Positions 39,240-51,500 of a stretch of 64,000 bases of DNA are shown here, in pieces. Origin of the DNA: Paragonimus westermani (lineage: Eukaryota > Platyhelminthes > Trematoda > Plagiorchiida > Troglotrematidae); the NCBI GenBank assembly GCA_008508345.1, contig QNGE01003786.1:825-64824 (forward strand), given 5' to 3'. Position numbers and translations under genes: made by a program. Within the stretch, counting starts at the first letter, position 1; each line of letters starts with the position of its first letter. The notes beneath the pieces are model-generated. The model saw only the letters and a program-made list of their open reading frames with translations. It searched no databases and was not told the DNA's origin.

Positions 39240-39400
39240 ACCATCACTCACATTTGATCGCAGCGTTCGCATTCAGATAGACTCTCCAGCCAGCCTCTTT
39301 CGAAAAGAAGCACTAGACTCGAGTTTCGCTCTCATTAGAGCTCGTCAGTAGTGCATATCCTTGTCACGGCCGGGATTTGCAGAATTATCTGGAGCCCAAG
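39240..39400 (-). mobile_element. Hammerhead-bearing SINE-like element, copy S1
   Basis: On the minus strand the order is a tRNA-like B-box remnant (CTGCAAATCCCGG, 39383-39371), the linker ACAAGGATATGC, an intact hammerhead (39354-39310), and a tail with TTTTCGAAAGAGGC and GAATGCGAACGCTGC. The linker and tail are shared with S3 (44930) and S2 (43845). A Pol III-type head plus a hammerhead is the layout of the Smα elements of Schistosoma. I infer an analogous family here. Confidence 0.75.
39310..39354 (-). ncRNA. Intact hammerhead ribozyme
   Basis: All conserved positions are present on the minus strand. Stem I is GCACTA (39354-39349) with TAGTGC (39315-39310), six perfect pairs. The core CTGACGA is at 39348-39342. 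Stem II is GCTCT with AGAGC around an AATG loop. GAA and A15.1 fall at 39327-39324. Stem III is the self-complementary ACTCGAGT with no loop, followed by C17. The predicted cut is between 39316 and 39315. A loopless stem III would favour cleavage as a dimer, as described for retroelement hammerheads. I see no core substitution. Confidence 0.9.
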
Positions 39401-41149
39401 CAGTCAATGGTGCGATCATGAAAGATGGAAACATTCACTGTGGTCGGTTGCAAAGCAGTGAATAAACGAGCTGAACAGAAATTACCCTGGGGAGAGAATA
39501 GCGCCTACTTTACCTGTAATTTCCCAACCAAATCCCAACAGTTACGTATACAACAATCAGCCTTCCACATTCTAGTCAACTGTCAAATGTTTCACCTCTT
39601 TCATCCAGCATGCGCTGTTCGAAGGTACTGCATGGAGTCAGACATACGAGCGAACAGGATAGACGGCGTTCACTGAAAAATGGTGACCGGATGAATAACT
39701 CGGTCTGTAAACAATAACAAACGACAGAAATGAGTTTCGCTCTGTATCCAAGCGGAACGCATGTTTGACCAGCGCACGCACACAATGTTCCAGCAGATCC
39801 GAGGAAAAAACCGATTTTACGTGGGCATCGTAAGATAGAATTATTTCTCCGTTTTTTTCACATTCTTGGGTTGGCCTAGCAAGTGAAGTTCAGCAGAATT
39901 AAACTGCCGGTATCCTCCATCCAATCTCTCTGATCGTTGTCGCGGAAAACTGGGAGTGAACAAAATATTGCTATCAGATGGAATAAGTCGCGTCGTTCAA
40001 AGTCGGAATTAAATCCATCCGTGGAAATTCCTCGTGGACGAACACGCAAGCAACTCTGTCGAATAATCGAAGGCGTCCTGTTTCGCAGAACTTGCATGGT
40101 TACTTGTTGTAATTCGCACAAAGAATCAAACAACCTTGCGCTGATCGAACAGCATCATGAGAGAGAAAGTAGAATACACTCAAGTGACGGGATTAAAATA
40201 CCATGTTTGAGAGTTATCGATTAACAATTTGTTGTTTAATTGTAACTGGTCACTTAGTGCCACTCTGTCGATTGTGAATCGATAGAGATTTACCATGAGT
40301 TCGGTAGACCAAATAAATTGTAACGACGGTAAATCAACTGGGCTCGTGTGTAGTGAGGAAACACGAATGTAATAAAATCTGAATCTGGTAAGCAGTTAAC
40401 AGTATATCAACATGCACATGCATTTGTAAAATGACGAGCATTTGAGAAATCAGTTTATCAATGGGGTAGCAGATACAAGTGAACGATAACCAGCAGTAAT
40501 CTGACTGGTCTAGCAGTAGATGAAGAACGCGATCACTGAAGGTAGACATTACACTGAAATTGTTCGCTCAATGCTGCACCCCGTTGCGGAACTACATACT
40601 TGGCCGTCCAGTTGTTCAATACCTTCTTATCTCGCAATGTGAAGGCTCGATAATGTGATCAGATTTTCCCAAGTGATCGACGGAGTACTCAAATCTTTGC
40701 AAATTTCACAACATCTAACCCTGGATAACAACCTCGGTGCTTGTATAAGCCTACCAGTGGCTAAAAGCAAATGGCGCATGTGTAGGCGTCCATTATAGAC
40801 TTGTATTGTTCAACTGTAGATTGCACTGGCACAACTGACCTGAGAGAAGACCGGGAAAATAGGATCAGGAAACTGGCAGGCGTTTTGGGTTCCGCCCAAT
40901 GACAACCACCTGCCTACTAAGCGCTGGTAAATTAGGTGACCCAGGTCGGGTAAGTACCGATATGAATAGCCGTGACTTTTATTGGTCGAACTCAGTGATC
41001 GCCGGTGGACTAATATTGTTCTAGGTTGTGATTGTGTGAAATGGACACCAAGCCCACTTACATCCGGGTTACTAAAGCCCTTCCGGATTAACTGAATTTG
41101 GGTAACAGCATCCACATTTTCAAAAGATGTTCACATAACTCGCGGGCAG
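39401..41149. other. No gene recognised; one coding-like patch
   Basis: The block 39880-40110 is richer in G+C and open on both strands (for example RRSKSELNPSVEIPRGRTRK on plus), but without agreeing splice sites. The minus frame at 40810-41115 (101 codons) is open and arginine/leucine-rich, perhaps repeat-derived. Neither can be assigned. Confidence 0.35.
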
Positions 41150-41780
41150 ACTATTTTGGGACTAATCTAACTCTTATTGCACCGAAGATTCTCGTACATT
41201 AAGGCTAACAGCTGAGCAGCATATCTGAGGGGCAAGGTGGTATATGCCCTGACGATGGCTATATTGATTATATCTTCAACTCCCGTCAGATGCCTGGACA
41301 TAGTAATTTATACAGAAGACTGAAATCACTATTACAAACAGTCAGAGGACCAACAGTTGTAGTTTTAATCAACAAACGATGCTCTAATTCGTTTCACAGA
41401 GCTGTACTTCGGGACTGCACTGGGAGGGTGTATCTGAGATGTATGTCAACATCCAGAGAGCGATTTGCTTCCAGACCTAAAGAGGGACTGAGGTTCTCAC
41501 CAGTTTACTATCAGCCCTCAGTATCTCACCTGGAGTATGATAAGCTTGCTCAGACTCCAAGTTCTCGTTCAGTTTTTCGACATCGGGTGTACTGGAGTTA
41601 ACTCTGAGAAACTGTTGTGGAAATACTTCTGGGTGTCAGATGTTGAGCATGCGAACGACATTAATCAAATCTACACAACCTTTCGGATCTTATACAGATT
41701 GGGGACTTCAATTCGTCAGTATTACGTGACTTCTGCACCTTATAATTGTAAACTGCTGTCACAGAACTGACAGTACCCTC
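41150..41780 (+). pseudogene. Decayed LINE reverse transcriptase (catalytic domain)
   Basis: In order on the plus strand: GTNLTLIAPKIL (41161-41196), then GQGGICPDDGYIDYIF (from about 41230), RQMPGHSNLYRR, GPTVVVLINKRCSNSFHRAV (a damaged form of the motif with the first catalytic Asp), CTGRVYLRCMSTSRE, and SDVEHANDI, where the YADD box has become HAND. It ends with a SAPYNCKLLSQN stretch corresponding to the A-P-S-K-C-K-x-L-L-Q segment. The catalytic aspartates are partly lost and the frame shifts, so it is inactive. It looks like the same lineage as the relic at 35940-36640. Confidence 0.75.
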
Positions 41781-43844
41781 CGTTAGAGCTCACCCTCGCG
41801 GTGGTGTTATTGAGGTTAGTTAAGCTCATGTGCTTCTACGTTAATGCAACGACTAATGAGATTATAACTTGAATGACCAGAACTTGGACGATGTCCGCCT
41901 ACCTGCACAATCTGTGGAGCCAGTGTGATCGCAGTCTACTTGAAAAACCGAGCCTACCTTGACGTTGCACAGCTGCCAAACAACCCGTTTGAGAATAACA
42001 CTTTCAAACTCGCATAATTCAGCGATTTTTCGATCTGTTGTGGCAGATATATTAATTTTTGTTACTAAGTGCATAAACCACATGATCCCGTCACCAAAAA
42101 CAATATACTGCATGAAGAAAATAAGGTGGTTTTTCCTCGGTCATGTGCCGGATAACAATAAACCCAAAATGACACGAATTTCTAAGTTTCGAGCATTACC
42201 CGCTTGTATGGCCTAATGTGAATACCTGCAGTTCAGATAACTAACTGTTGTCTGAACTGGAAAACTGAGCCATAGAATTCCAAATATGGCACAAGTTACG
42301 CTGCGGTGCGAAAAAAAATACCAGAACCGTCTCGTAACCTACAGTAGTTGTAGAAACCTGCCACTCTTCGAAATCTCCTTACCAGTGAATGAGCTAAACA
42401 CCCATCCTCACGTGTTTTAGAAAGGTTATTCTCGTGGTAAGTGAAAGTTAATTCGCTCACACACAGGGTAAGTACCAATTCTTGTGAATTGACCATACAG
42501 CCTTAAAACTAGGTGAATTGTTGGGACCATGAAGAAAAACTAGAATAATCTCCGCAAAACCGCTTGATCAGTGCCGTGAATTCAAAACATGATAGGCATA
42601 GTTGCGTAGAAAATCTGTGAACGAATAAATGGTGTCAATATTGCTGATTTTCGAGACCAGACCACATCCCAATAAACTGATTTAATCGACAAACCAGACA
42701 TAAAGGGTGAGTGAGCCAGCACTCAATGTTATAGGGAATGGACAAATGATTACCAATCGATCGTACATGTGCAATCATCCTGTTGAATCCACGAGGCGAT
42801 ACATCATTCAGGTTTTACAACTGACACAGGCTATCACAAACAACAAACCGGTTGGGTAAACGACTAAGTTATAGTTAGATGTCAATTAATAATTTGCAAA
42901 TCACGCTACTAAACTGAACTACGAGCATGCAACTCAGCACTCAGCAGTCTACTGCCTAGCTCGAAGAGAACAAACGTGCGTCATTGTTGGACGTCTGGCT
43001 TACCAAAGATAAGGATGGTTCACCTCGTAGAAACAACTATCGAAAAAAAGACGTGGACTGGTGGAATATTGCAATTTAAACGTTTCGCACCAAATACACA
43101 CCAAATGAGTTCGGGTGAGCATTGAACTTTCCAGCTGAAAATCTATTTGAAGAGCTCAATCCCACGAAGCAGATCCAGACAGAAATTGCTACCCTGTACG
43201 TCAAACCAACAAGCGTTAAGAACCAACCGACGTAGCATCAGCCATCACAGTGGTCTCATGCAAATTTGTATACTCATCTATCCTCCAAGGTGAACGGAGA
43301 GGCACGTACGGGTGTGAAATACATGGATCATTTCAGTACAATGGTATCCGAAGAAATAGAGGCGTTCACGTAAGCGTCGTGTTTTAACAAAAAATTGTTT
43401 AGAGCCCGTTTATCGATTCAATTGGATACTGATTCTAAACGGTACTTCGGAGTCAACTTGGATCTTGTGAGATCGCGAGTCATTACCTTACCATTTGAAT
43501 AGCGTATTTCGCCTGGAATGGTTCCTATAACTAAGGAAGCGTTTTTTCAGGAAGAACATGCCGAGCGGCGAGTAGCGTCAGGCGCGTGAAAAACGAGTGA
43601 AGTATTTTCTATGTTCGAAAGTCGAGTGTTAGTATACTTACTACAAGAAATTTGGATACAAAAAGTGAACAATACCCACAAATAATCAGAGCGTTTTCAG
43701 TAAAGCGACATTAACTCAATGAGAAATCCTAACCGTAGGGTCATCGTTTGGGGCTTATAAGACAGTAACCGTGTCTCCTTGCGAGATGATCGAGCAATCC
43801 GAGGGTGACTCGCAAGTCAGTGAGGCTGAGCATTTCCATGTGAA
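41781..43844. other. No gene recognised
   Basis: Short frames only, with no repeat family shared with the rest of the window that I could see. Confidence 0.4.
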
Positions 43845-44046
43845 CGTATGGTCGTGCCTAATGTGAGGCCAGCACACTAGTGGTCAGCGCGGTGCCTCAT
43901 GGAAATGTGGTCGGAGTTCAAATCGCATCCATGTTAAGAAGGTACGTCATTGACGAGCTCTAACAACAGCGAAACTCGAGTCCAGTGCGTTTTTTCTCGA
44001 AAAGAAAGCCAGAAGTGACCTCTGGATGCGAAGACTGCCATCGAAT
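43845..44046 (+). mobile_element. Hammerhead SINE-like element, copy S2 (mutated ribozyme)
   Basis: The head has good Pol III boxes: A box TGGTCAGCGCGG (43881-43892) and B box GAGTTCAAATC (43914-43924). A damaged hammerhead follows at about 43942-43989. Its core reads TTGACGA instead of CTGACGA and stem II is weakened, while GCGAAACTCGAGTCCAGTGC is kept. The tail (TTTTTTCTCGAAAAGAAAG, then GGATGCGAAGACTGCCATC) matches S1. The C3-to-U change should abolish cleavage. Confidence 0.75.
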
Positions 44047-44929
44047 ATGTGATGTTCAAATTGCAATGGGAGAAATAAAAACAAATTGCTAGCTCTTATC
44101 CCTTTACCCATGAATTAGATGACATGTACAACATAAGCCACATTCGTCATTGAGCCGACCTAATCCCAAAGCCACTTTGCGAAGAGAGGCTAAGCATGTG
44201 TGAACCACAATAGAGTGAACAATGAAAGTAAGAACATGGCAAGCTTTATTGAGATGCAGTCATGGTTGTAATTAAGTGCCATATTACGTTGTCATATCAC
44301 TATTGTTACGCTCTCGTCCAAAGGAGCAAGCACAATCACCGACATCTCCAACGCCCGCAGTGGGGCCATTTCGGGGCAGGAAAAAGGTTCAAATATCCGA
44401 ACTCTTTTAAGTCAACAAGTCTATCAAACCACGTTTCGCGTTTAATAAACATGACGATGCAAGGATTGCCTTAGACAAAAATACATTCACTGTATCCTGA
44501 ACCGCAAAGAAATTTTGTTCGTTGTTGAAATTAAGGCAGTTACAAGCCAGCAAACCTTACAAGTGTGAGTTACTTTGCACAAACCGCTTGTGAAATCATC
44601 CAACGGGTAAGTTGAAAAGGCCACATGTGGATGAGAATCTATTCACCATTCAGTTGAGCAGGTACCCCAAAGAACCCTGCTATCGATGTGCATGTCAGAA
44701 AAAAGAATGAGCGTTGACGCAGTGCGACAAATTGCTTACCCCGATTCTGATCACTGATAAAATGGAGAAATCCGCTACATTACTTACCAATCATTCATAG
44801 GTGGTTTGTGGACATGGGAAACGAATGCAACATGCACTGTGGAGCGCAACGTTCGGTCGGGATGGAATCTTACGAGAGCGCAAAACTATCGAAAGCATCA
44901 AAGTTTGTATTACTGAAGCAAATGTCCAC

Positions 44930-45055
44930 GTCTCTGATTAACGTATTGTGGTCGAAGTTCCAGTCCCGGCGGTGGAAAGGATATGCACCACTACCGAGCT
45001 GTAATGAGAGCGAAACTCGATCTACTAGAATGCGACCTCTTCGACGAATTTTGGG
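44930..45055 (+). mobile_element. Hammerhead SINE-like element, copy S3 (mutated ribozyme)
   Basis: It contains a B-box-like GAAGTTCCAGTCCCGG (44954-44969), the linker GGAAAGGATATGCAC shared with S1, then GAGCTGTAATGAGAGCGAAA and CTCGATCTACTAGAATGC. The core CTGACGA is replaced by CTACCGA, and stem I and stem III are imperfect. It lies 0.9 kb from S2 in the same orientation. Confidence 0.7.
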
Positions 45056-46793
45056 TGAAACTAAATTTATATGACGTATAATCATTTTGGATGACCTCAA
45101 GCAAAAGTTTTAGAAAATTGGTTTCTTCAGGAAAACGTAAATTATTCAACGGTTACACCACAATCTGATATAAAGGGTGAAATGTGGGTTGCATATAACC
45201 AGGCTACTGAAAGTATGAGAGAAACGGTTGGGTGATCCGTACAAAGCCAAGCATTGACAACTGGCATGGTCGTTGTTGTTGTTGCTGAATGAGCCATTGC
45301 AGTGTAGCTAGACCAAGAGAAACCAACGCAAATGAGACAATAGTGAACATTTCCATATCATAGACTATTAACAACGAAGATATCACAATGAGAGCAACCA
45401 CGTAGTTTCAGCGCGTAAATTGTGTTCACAGCGTAGGCCACTCAACACACAGTAGGATGCATTTCGAACTTCACCCTTACATTCTCAGGTCTTGCTGCCT
45501 CACCACAACGCTGATGACGGAGGGATTCGAACTCACAACTGTGTACAGGATTCCAATAGTCGCCCGTGCCTTTTGAAAAAGGGCATATCCCGGTTATAGC
45601 GTGAACAGAAGACCCAGCAACCCAAGCGTTCGGCCGCTGTTAGATGATGGCCTAGATTTCGGACGCATTCGACCGATCTCAGCCCACACCAAAGCCAGTT
45701 AACCGATCGGCCGACGAGCGCATGCACTTATGCTAGACCCCAAGCCTACGCACTTCCCGAATACGCACACCACTAACGTAACGCAGTGGACTTAGTGATA
45801 GCAGTTGTGGCCACGGCCTCCACTGTGCAGGAACAAGGGGTAAGGTCTCAATGATCCGACTGATTTGAGAGCTAGAACCAACCCAACCCGAGGGCAGAAT
45901 GAAAAAGACTGAGTGCAACAGGAGTTCAAAACCTACGTGTAATGGTGTAAGAAGTTTGACAGTATTACGTATGTCAACGGTCGCGACCAACTGTTGAGAA
46001 GGCCAGAGCGCCCTTTGCTCGAGAGCACATTTTTGAAATCATCCTCCCATAATTCGAAAGACAGTTACACTATAGTTAAAGGAATCTGTTCCATGCTCAT
46101 GAAACCAAGCTTCATTATCTACACCATCAAACGCTATTCCCCGAAACCATCAACAGTAGAAAACCATGGAGCGATCATGAATTTTGAAGATCATGACTGC
46201 TCCGTTGAATAAACTCAGTGATTGTTGCCAGTCGGGCTGGGGATTTCGCGAGTCGATAATTTATATATATTATACGGCGGACAACAATGCAGCTTGTTTG
46301 CTTCCACCATTCTAGCTAACTTATTTCAACAAGTTTCTTCTGTTGATTTTCTACAAGCCATGTTTCTGGAAGTTGTACGGTAAGGCGTTGGTTACCACGT
46401 GACACACATGAGCACATGCGGGCCGTCGAAACTTGAAGCGGTGCAGCTGCAGCAATCGTGTGTGCACCTACCTCAACTGTGAGATTATTAATTAAGCTTC
46501 TTTACCAGCCAGCAACCATGAGAACATTTGACGGTATATTAGACAGAATATTTTTATCATCCCGTTGTGATAGACCGCAACCTGAACCACGATATTCACC
46601 GGGTTTAAGGCTATTTTTGTATGTAGTGACATCTCACAATTTGCTCGCGACAACGCCCGTCTGGATAACGAAAATAGACAGCTACTAGTGCAAAATACAA
46701 AAACACCAGAAAAGTGACCAAAAAAGCAAGGCGGATGTTTACCATGTATGAAATAAAACGACAAATTTCTTTGGTATCAGAGACCTGAAGATC
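45056..46793. other. No gene recognised; moderately G+C-rich patch
   Basis: The patch 45480-45990 is richer in G+C, is open on the minus strand (45990-45733, 85 codons) and contains a perfect B-box-like GAGTTCGAATCCC on the minus strand near 45530. It may be another dispersed repeat, but no second copy is present in the window. Confidence 0.3.
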
Positions 46794-46810
46794 GATAGAT
46801 AGATAGATAG
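46794..46810. repeat. (GATA)n microsatellite
   Basis: Four uninterrupted GATA units, just downstream of the stop codon of the transporter gene and probably within its 3' untranslated region. Confidence 0.9.
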
Positions 46811-46994
46811 CTACATGTGATCGGCTCAACAGTAACCGTTCCCGTCGTTCTCATTAACCGGACAGCGGATCTGTCGCTAGTCGTTTTGGAAGTGTAAGAA
46901 GAGAATCGACACACTCGACAAATCTTCCATCACAGCGAACAATAAGACGAGCCAAGATACATTGATATTGCACAGCGGATAGCGATAGTCGAAG

Positions 46995-48532
46995 CTATCG
47001 AGTTTCAATGTGACCTTGAGGAAGTGGATCGCCATGGAACTTATTGGCGCTATTGTCATTGTTTTGATCAAATGGAACAGGAGGTTTCAAGTTGGAGGTC
47101 TGTTTACTGTCCACGCTCAGTGATTCCTTCGGTTCAACCGGCATCATAACAGATTTGTGAGGGATCACGGCCTTTCTTGAATGTGCTTCTATTGGGCTTG
47201 GAACAATATTCTCCGGTCCCTTGGGAGCAATAACATCTGATTCACTAGGTGGTTTGCCTTCGTCAAGATGCGCTGACTGAACGGTCGAAACAGCCGTGTG
47301 CGAAAAGACATCTGTAGTCGTGTGCCTCATAGGTGACAAAATGGAGTTAGTCCCAGATAATCTCACATCGATAGTACTATTCAAAGGCGTAGAGTTTCCG
47401 AAATCGTTTGATACTATTTTAGTTCCGTTGGACATCACTTTATGTGAGTGGGCAGCCGGAGGGAACAACTCTACTTGGACTTCAATATCAGACGGAATCC
47501 GCTCGTCTCCCGACATAATAGTTGATTTCGGATGAAGCACCGTCTCATCTGCTCCAATAATCAAACCAGAACGATTAGACGGATTTTCCGAATTTCTGGG
47601 AGTAGCATCACCTGTGTGGCTTGACGAACCGGATTCAGTACGAAGTAATGATTCCACCGAGAGAGGGGTCATACCCTGAGATGCGACTGGAATCGAGTCA
47701 TTCTTCGGATTAACAACAGGTAAGACGGGTATCGACTCAACTAACCCCTCCTTGTTCGCTAGGTCCAATGTAATTTTGTTTGATTCATTCGAGGGGTGTC
47801 CGATCGCATGCCCATCCGGAGGGGAAGATACAGATGTCTGTTTACCATTTTCCACATATGTTTGGTTCCGAATCGCTTCAGGATGAGGTACCTTAACAAT
47901 CACATCGTTTGAACGCACCTCATCAGTTCCTGAAACCTGTCCGTCATTCACCTCTATTTTGTTGGTGTCATCCAGTTCCGGCTTGGAACTGGACTGTTGA
48001 ATTCTTGTGTCTTCCAGTTGCGCTCCGACCTTCTCAGGAACTGAAAAGAGTTCTGTGATTGGCGCATTTTCAAGAGATATCATGTGCTTCGAATCTACAT
48101 TAGGTGCTGACGTAACCTTTGACACACTTAGTTCGCGTTTACGGGAAGATTTAACCCCTACAGAACTTTCACGCCGGCCATCAGGTTGATTCGGATCAAG
48201 TGCCTGTTGGCTCCTCTTATCAATCAATGGAACATGGATGTTTCGCAAGTCCTGGCTAGATGCATGTTTCGGTATTTGCTCCACCGGATTATGTGGATCT
48301 TGTCGTCCCGATGGCATCGATATAGGTGACGAGTTCTGATGCTGATGTACCGCCAGAAGCCCAGAGACGAGAAGAAACAGACCCACACACAACAATCCCG
48401 TTCCTCTGCGACGTTCCATAGACGATTTGTGAAAATGGTGATGCGCAAACGCGTAAAATGCGGCCAAACCCGGTAAAATGTAGCCGATCAGCGAACCAGC
48501 CAGGCTAGAGGTTAGCTGAATGATGACTTCAA
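46995..48532 (-). CDS. Transporter terminal exon: last helices and long tail
   Basis: The acceptor TTCATTTTTCAG is followed by two bases that complete an Ile codon from the previous exon, then 511 codons and TAG at 46997-46995. It starts EVIIQLTSSLAGSLIGYILP (a helix), followed by a second helix GTGLLCVGLFLLVSGLLAV. About 430 residues of Ser/Thr/Pro/Asp-rich low-complexity sequence then run to the stop, with no cysteine-rich or folded domain visible. A single large tail exon is consistent with the SLC38A10 subfamily. No AATAAA is evident within about 250 bases downstream. Confidence 0.92.
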
Positions 48533-51500
48533 CTGAAAAATGAAGAAAAAACATGGGATCTGAGTAAGAAGGGTGGAAAAGCAAAACAGCATGATGAAAA
48601 TACACGCGAAACTCAGCAGTAGCGCCACTACTAATTCAGGTTCAATGGGGTTAATTGATAAAGCTACGCTAGGAGGTTGGCAATAAATTAGACGAAAGTC
48701 AAGGCACAGCTTCTGTCTTTCTATCCAGGTTGTGACTTGAATGCACAAAACCCAAAACGTTGCACTGCAAAACAGATATAAAGTACTGCAAGGTGCAGAA
48801 GTCGAAGGTTACAATGTGCCGTCGTTGACTTTTGTATGTTCACTGTTAACTTTTTCACCATGACCAGTGTCTGCGTTTGAATCACTACAGTCACCCGTTT
48901 GGTACATTTAGAACCTTCATCTGTAGCTTTGCAACGGTGGGCAAAATACACGGATACCTGAAAAGTGAGCTTATTCAATCCACACAGAATGGAAGATACA
49001 CAACTGCATTTTGCAGACGTAGTCAAAAATTGATGTGATCATTCATCTCATTGAGGTAGATAACCTATTCATTACGAATCAGATAGTAAACTTGCTTTCT
49101 ATTGAAGCCATACCTGTCTGCGTGTTGACACTAGCTCACTTCACCTTCTGTAAAAAGGCAACCCTAGCAGAAAATGCCTATTCTCTAGGTTCTTTGCTTA
49201 CAAGAGCACTGACAGTTGACTGAGTGAACATCGCTGAGTCGCCACATTGTGTTCAGTGAATCTCCTCATAAAATGTTGCTAAACCGGTATAATACACGGA
49301 ACGGATGGACAAGCTGGCTGACCAAATGCGCTGTAGTTGGGCGCAGTAACCATTGCACGTTGATGCAGCTGACTAGCCAGCCGATTCGTGGTATGTGTTT
49401 GTGGCAATGATGCTGACATAAATTCCTCACTTCAGGTGTGGGGTAGGCCACAGTTGGAAGGCCTCTTAGTACAGAGATTCCGTTTGACGCGACCGTGTTT
49501 CATACAGAAATACGCCTAAAGACAACATCAGTGAGGTTTACATGTGGTTCACTTATTTGTGAGCCATGGATGTAGCACTATTACAGAGGTCTGGTTGTAT
49601 AGCTGTTATAGGGTCAGCCGAAAGAAGGCGCCGAGGGTATCGGAGATGACTATGTATGTGCAACTGGTCAGTTAGAGTGATCATATGCAACGCTCTCAAT
49701 TGGTCACGACTGACGACACGGTTAAACACAGTCTAAATGCGCACATTATTCAGGCAGATCCTTCTATCATCTTCGTCGAGGTTCCAACCACTTCTACGTA
49801 CTAAGTTTGCTGGACACCTGTTCCGAGTAGACCTTTAGACCTACCAGCGTGGTTTTCTCAAGTGTCAAACTCAGCTGAGCCATTCTGCTATAAGCAGACG
49901 ATGAAACAGATCAAACCCAAAACGAATTCAGTATAAAATATGATAACGCAAGGAGAACGTGGAGAGTTCAACGATGCTGACCCAGCCATTCCGGTTACAA
50001 TCGTGCCGGCGCCAGTATTCCACGTACTTTATGCGTCTGGTTGTCAGCATAGTCCGAGGCGGATGAGTAATCACGCTGGACACAGCTGCTTACCAGGCAC
50101 AGCCGGAAACACGAATTAAGGAATCAGAGAGAATTTTGAAATAGACTTCGAAGGGCGCAATGGAGAATGGGTCCCCTAGGGTAATCAGCCAGAGTGATTA
50201 GTTCTGGTTGTAAGATTACACATAAATTAGAGTAAGCAACAACATGCCTCTAAGCACACTAGCATAAGTCTGGGTGTCATGGCAACCCGATGAAGGTGAT
50301 TAACACATCCGTATCAGCAAAAGAACCACCGTACACAAGCCTGTCATCTGTGCTCGGTATCGCCGTGACGAATGTAAATCCTTGTGATATTTACCCAGTG
50401 AACGTAAACAAATATATTTGACGTGATATCCAACAGTCGGAGACGGGTCAAAGTTTCCGGAACAAACGAAAGACAATTCGGATGCAACAACTATTGAAAA
50501 CCCGCCTACTTTTGTTCGTAGTCAAACTGAGCAGGAAACACGTGATGAGTATGCTGACAGTCATCAGACGAAACCGCCTTGTGGGCACCGAACCGTCTTC
50601 TCCAGTCTCACCATCAATTACCGAAGAAGGAGTCTGGGAAACAAAAAAAGTAGAAGGAATTGAAGGGCGCTCAAGACATTGACTATCAACCAACACAAAA
50701 CAGATGCCAACAGTAACCTAATGAAAACTATAACGCATGAGGAAGGTAATAAAGACCAATCGTAAGGTAGCTTACAGACAAAATTTGAGTTGACAAGCTC
50801 TCAGGGCTCTCTGTTAGCATTTAACTGAACTATTGAGATTAGGTGGTGAGATTTTTTGGAAAAAGTTCAGTTCCCTCGTGTAAGCTACATCATTCATTTT
50901 CTTACTTTAAGTGATAGCTGAACATCGGCATGAACTACCGCTGCCCCATACCCCAAGACAATTTATATTCATACTGTAACACTTAAATATACATCAGTTG
51001 AATAACTTCATGGAGCCGATGGCAACATAGAAGTGAACACGACATAATTGGCGAGCAGGATAGCTGTGCACAATAAAAGACGACTCACTATCTTCGAGTG
51101 TAACACATTTATCATCACTATAGAAAGGAATACATCCGTGGTTCGCATTGATGCTTAACTGTTATACAACCACTAAGGAAAAACCAAGCCTTGACCAGAG
51201 AGAAAAAACAGGAGAGAGGACCTAACTGGTGAAATCAGCTTCCTTTGTATTCAACCAATCAACACCAAGGTGCCTACACCTTGCAAACAACCAACCCAGC
51301 TATAGGTGAAAGTAAGGCTTTATCAGAAAAGCAGCCTACTTACGGCTTTCATTGTCCCGCGTCATTATGTGCACTAACCTCATGGACAACCCGGTCAAAC
51401 AAGTACAGCACACCATAGCTGGAAGACATATTCCAAGGCGACAGCCACGTGTGTAACTGACGACCTCTGCGAAGTAGATCGTTTGTCAATAGCGGTTGTC

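Noticed and set aside
45490..45560. A perfect B-box-like GAGTTCGAATCCC on the minus strand.
   Set aside because: No A box at a proper distance and no cloverleaf, so a tRNA gene is not supported; at most a repeat fragment.
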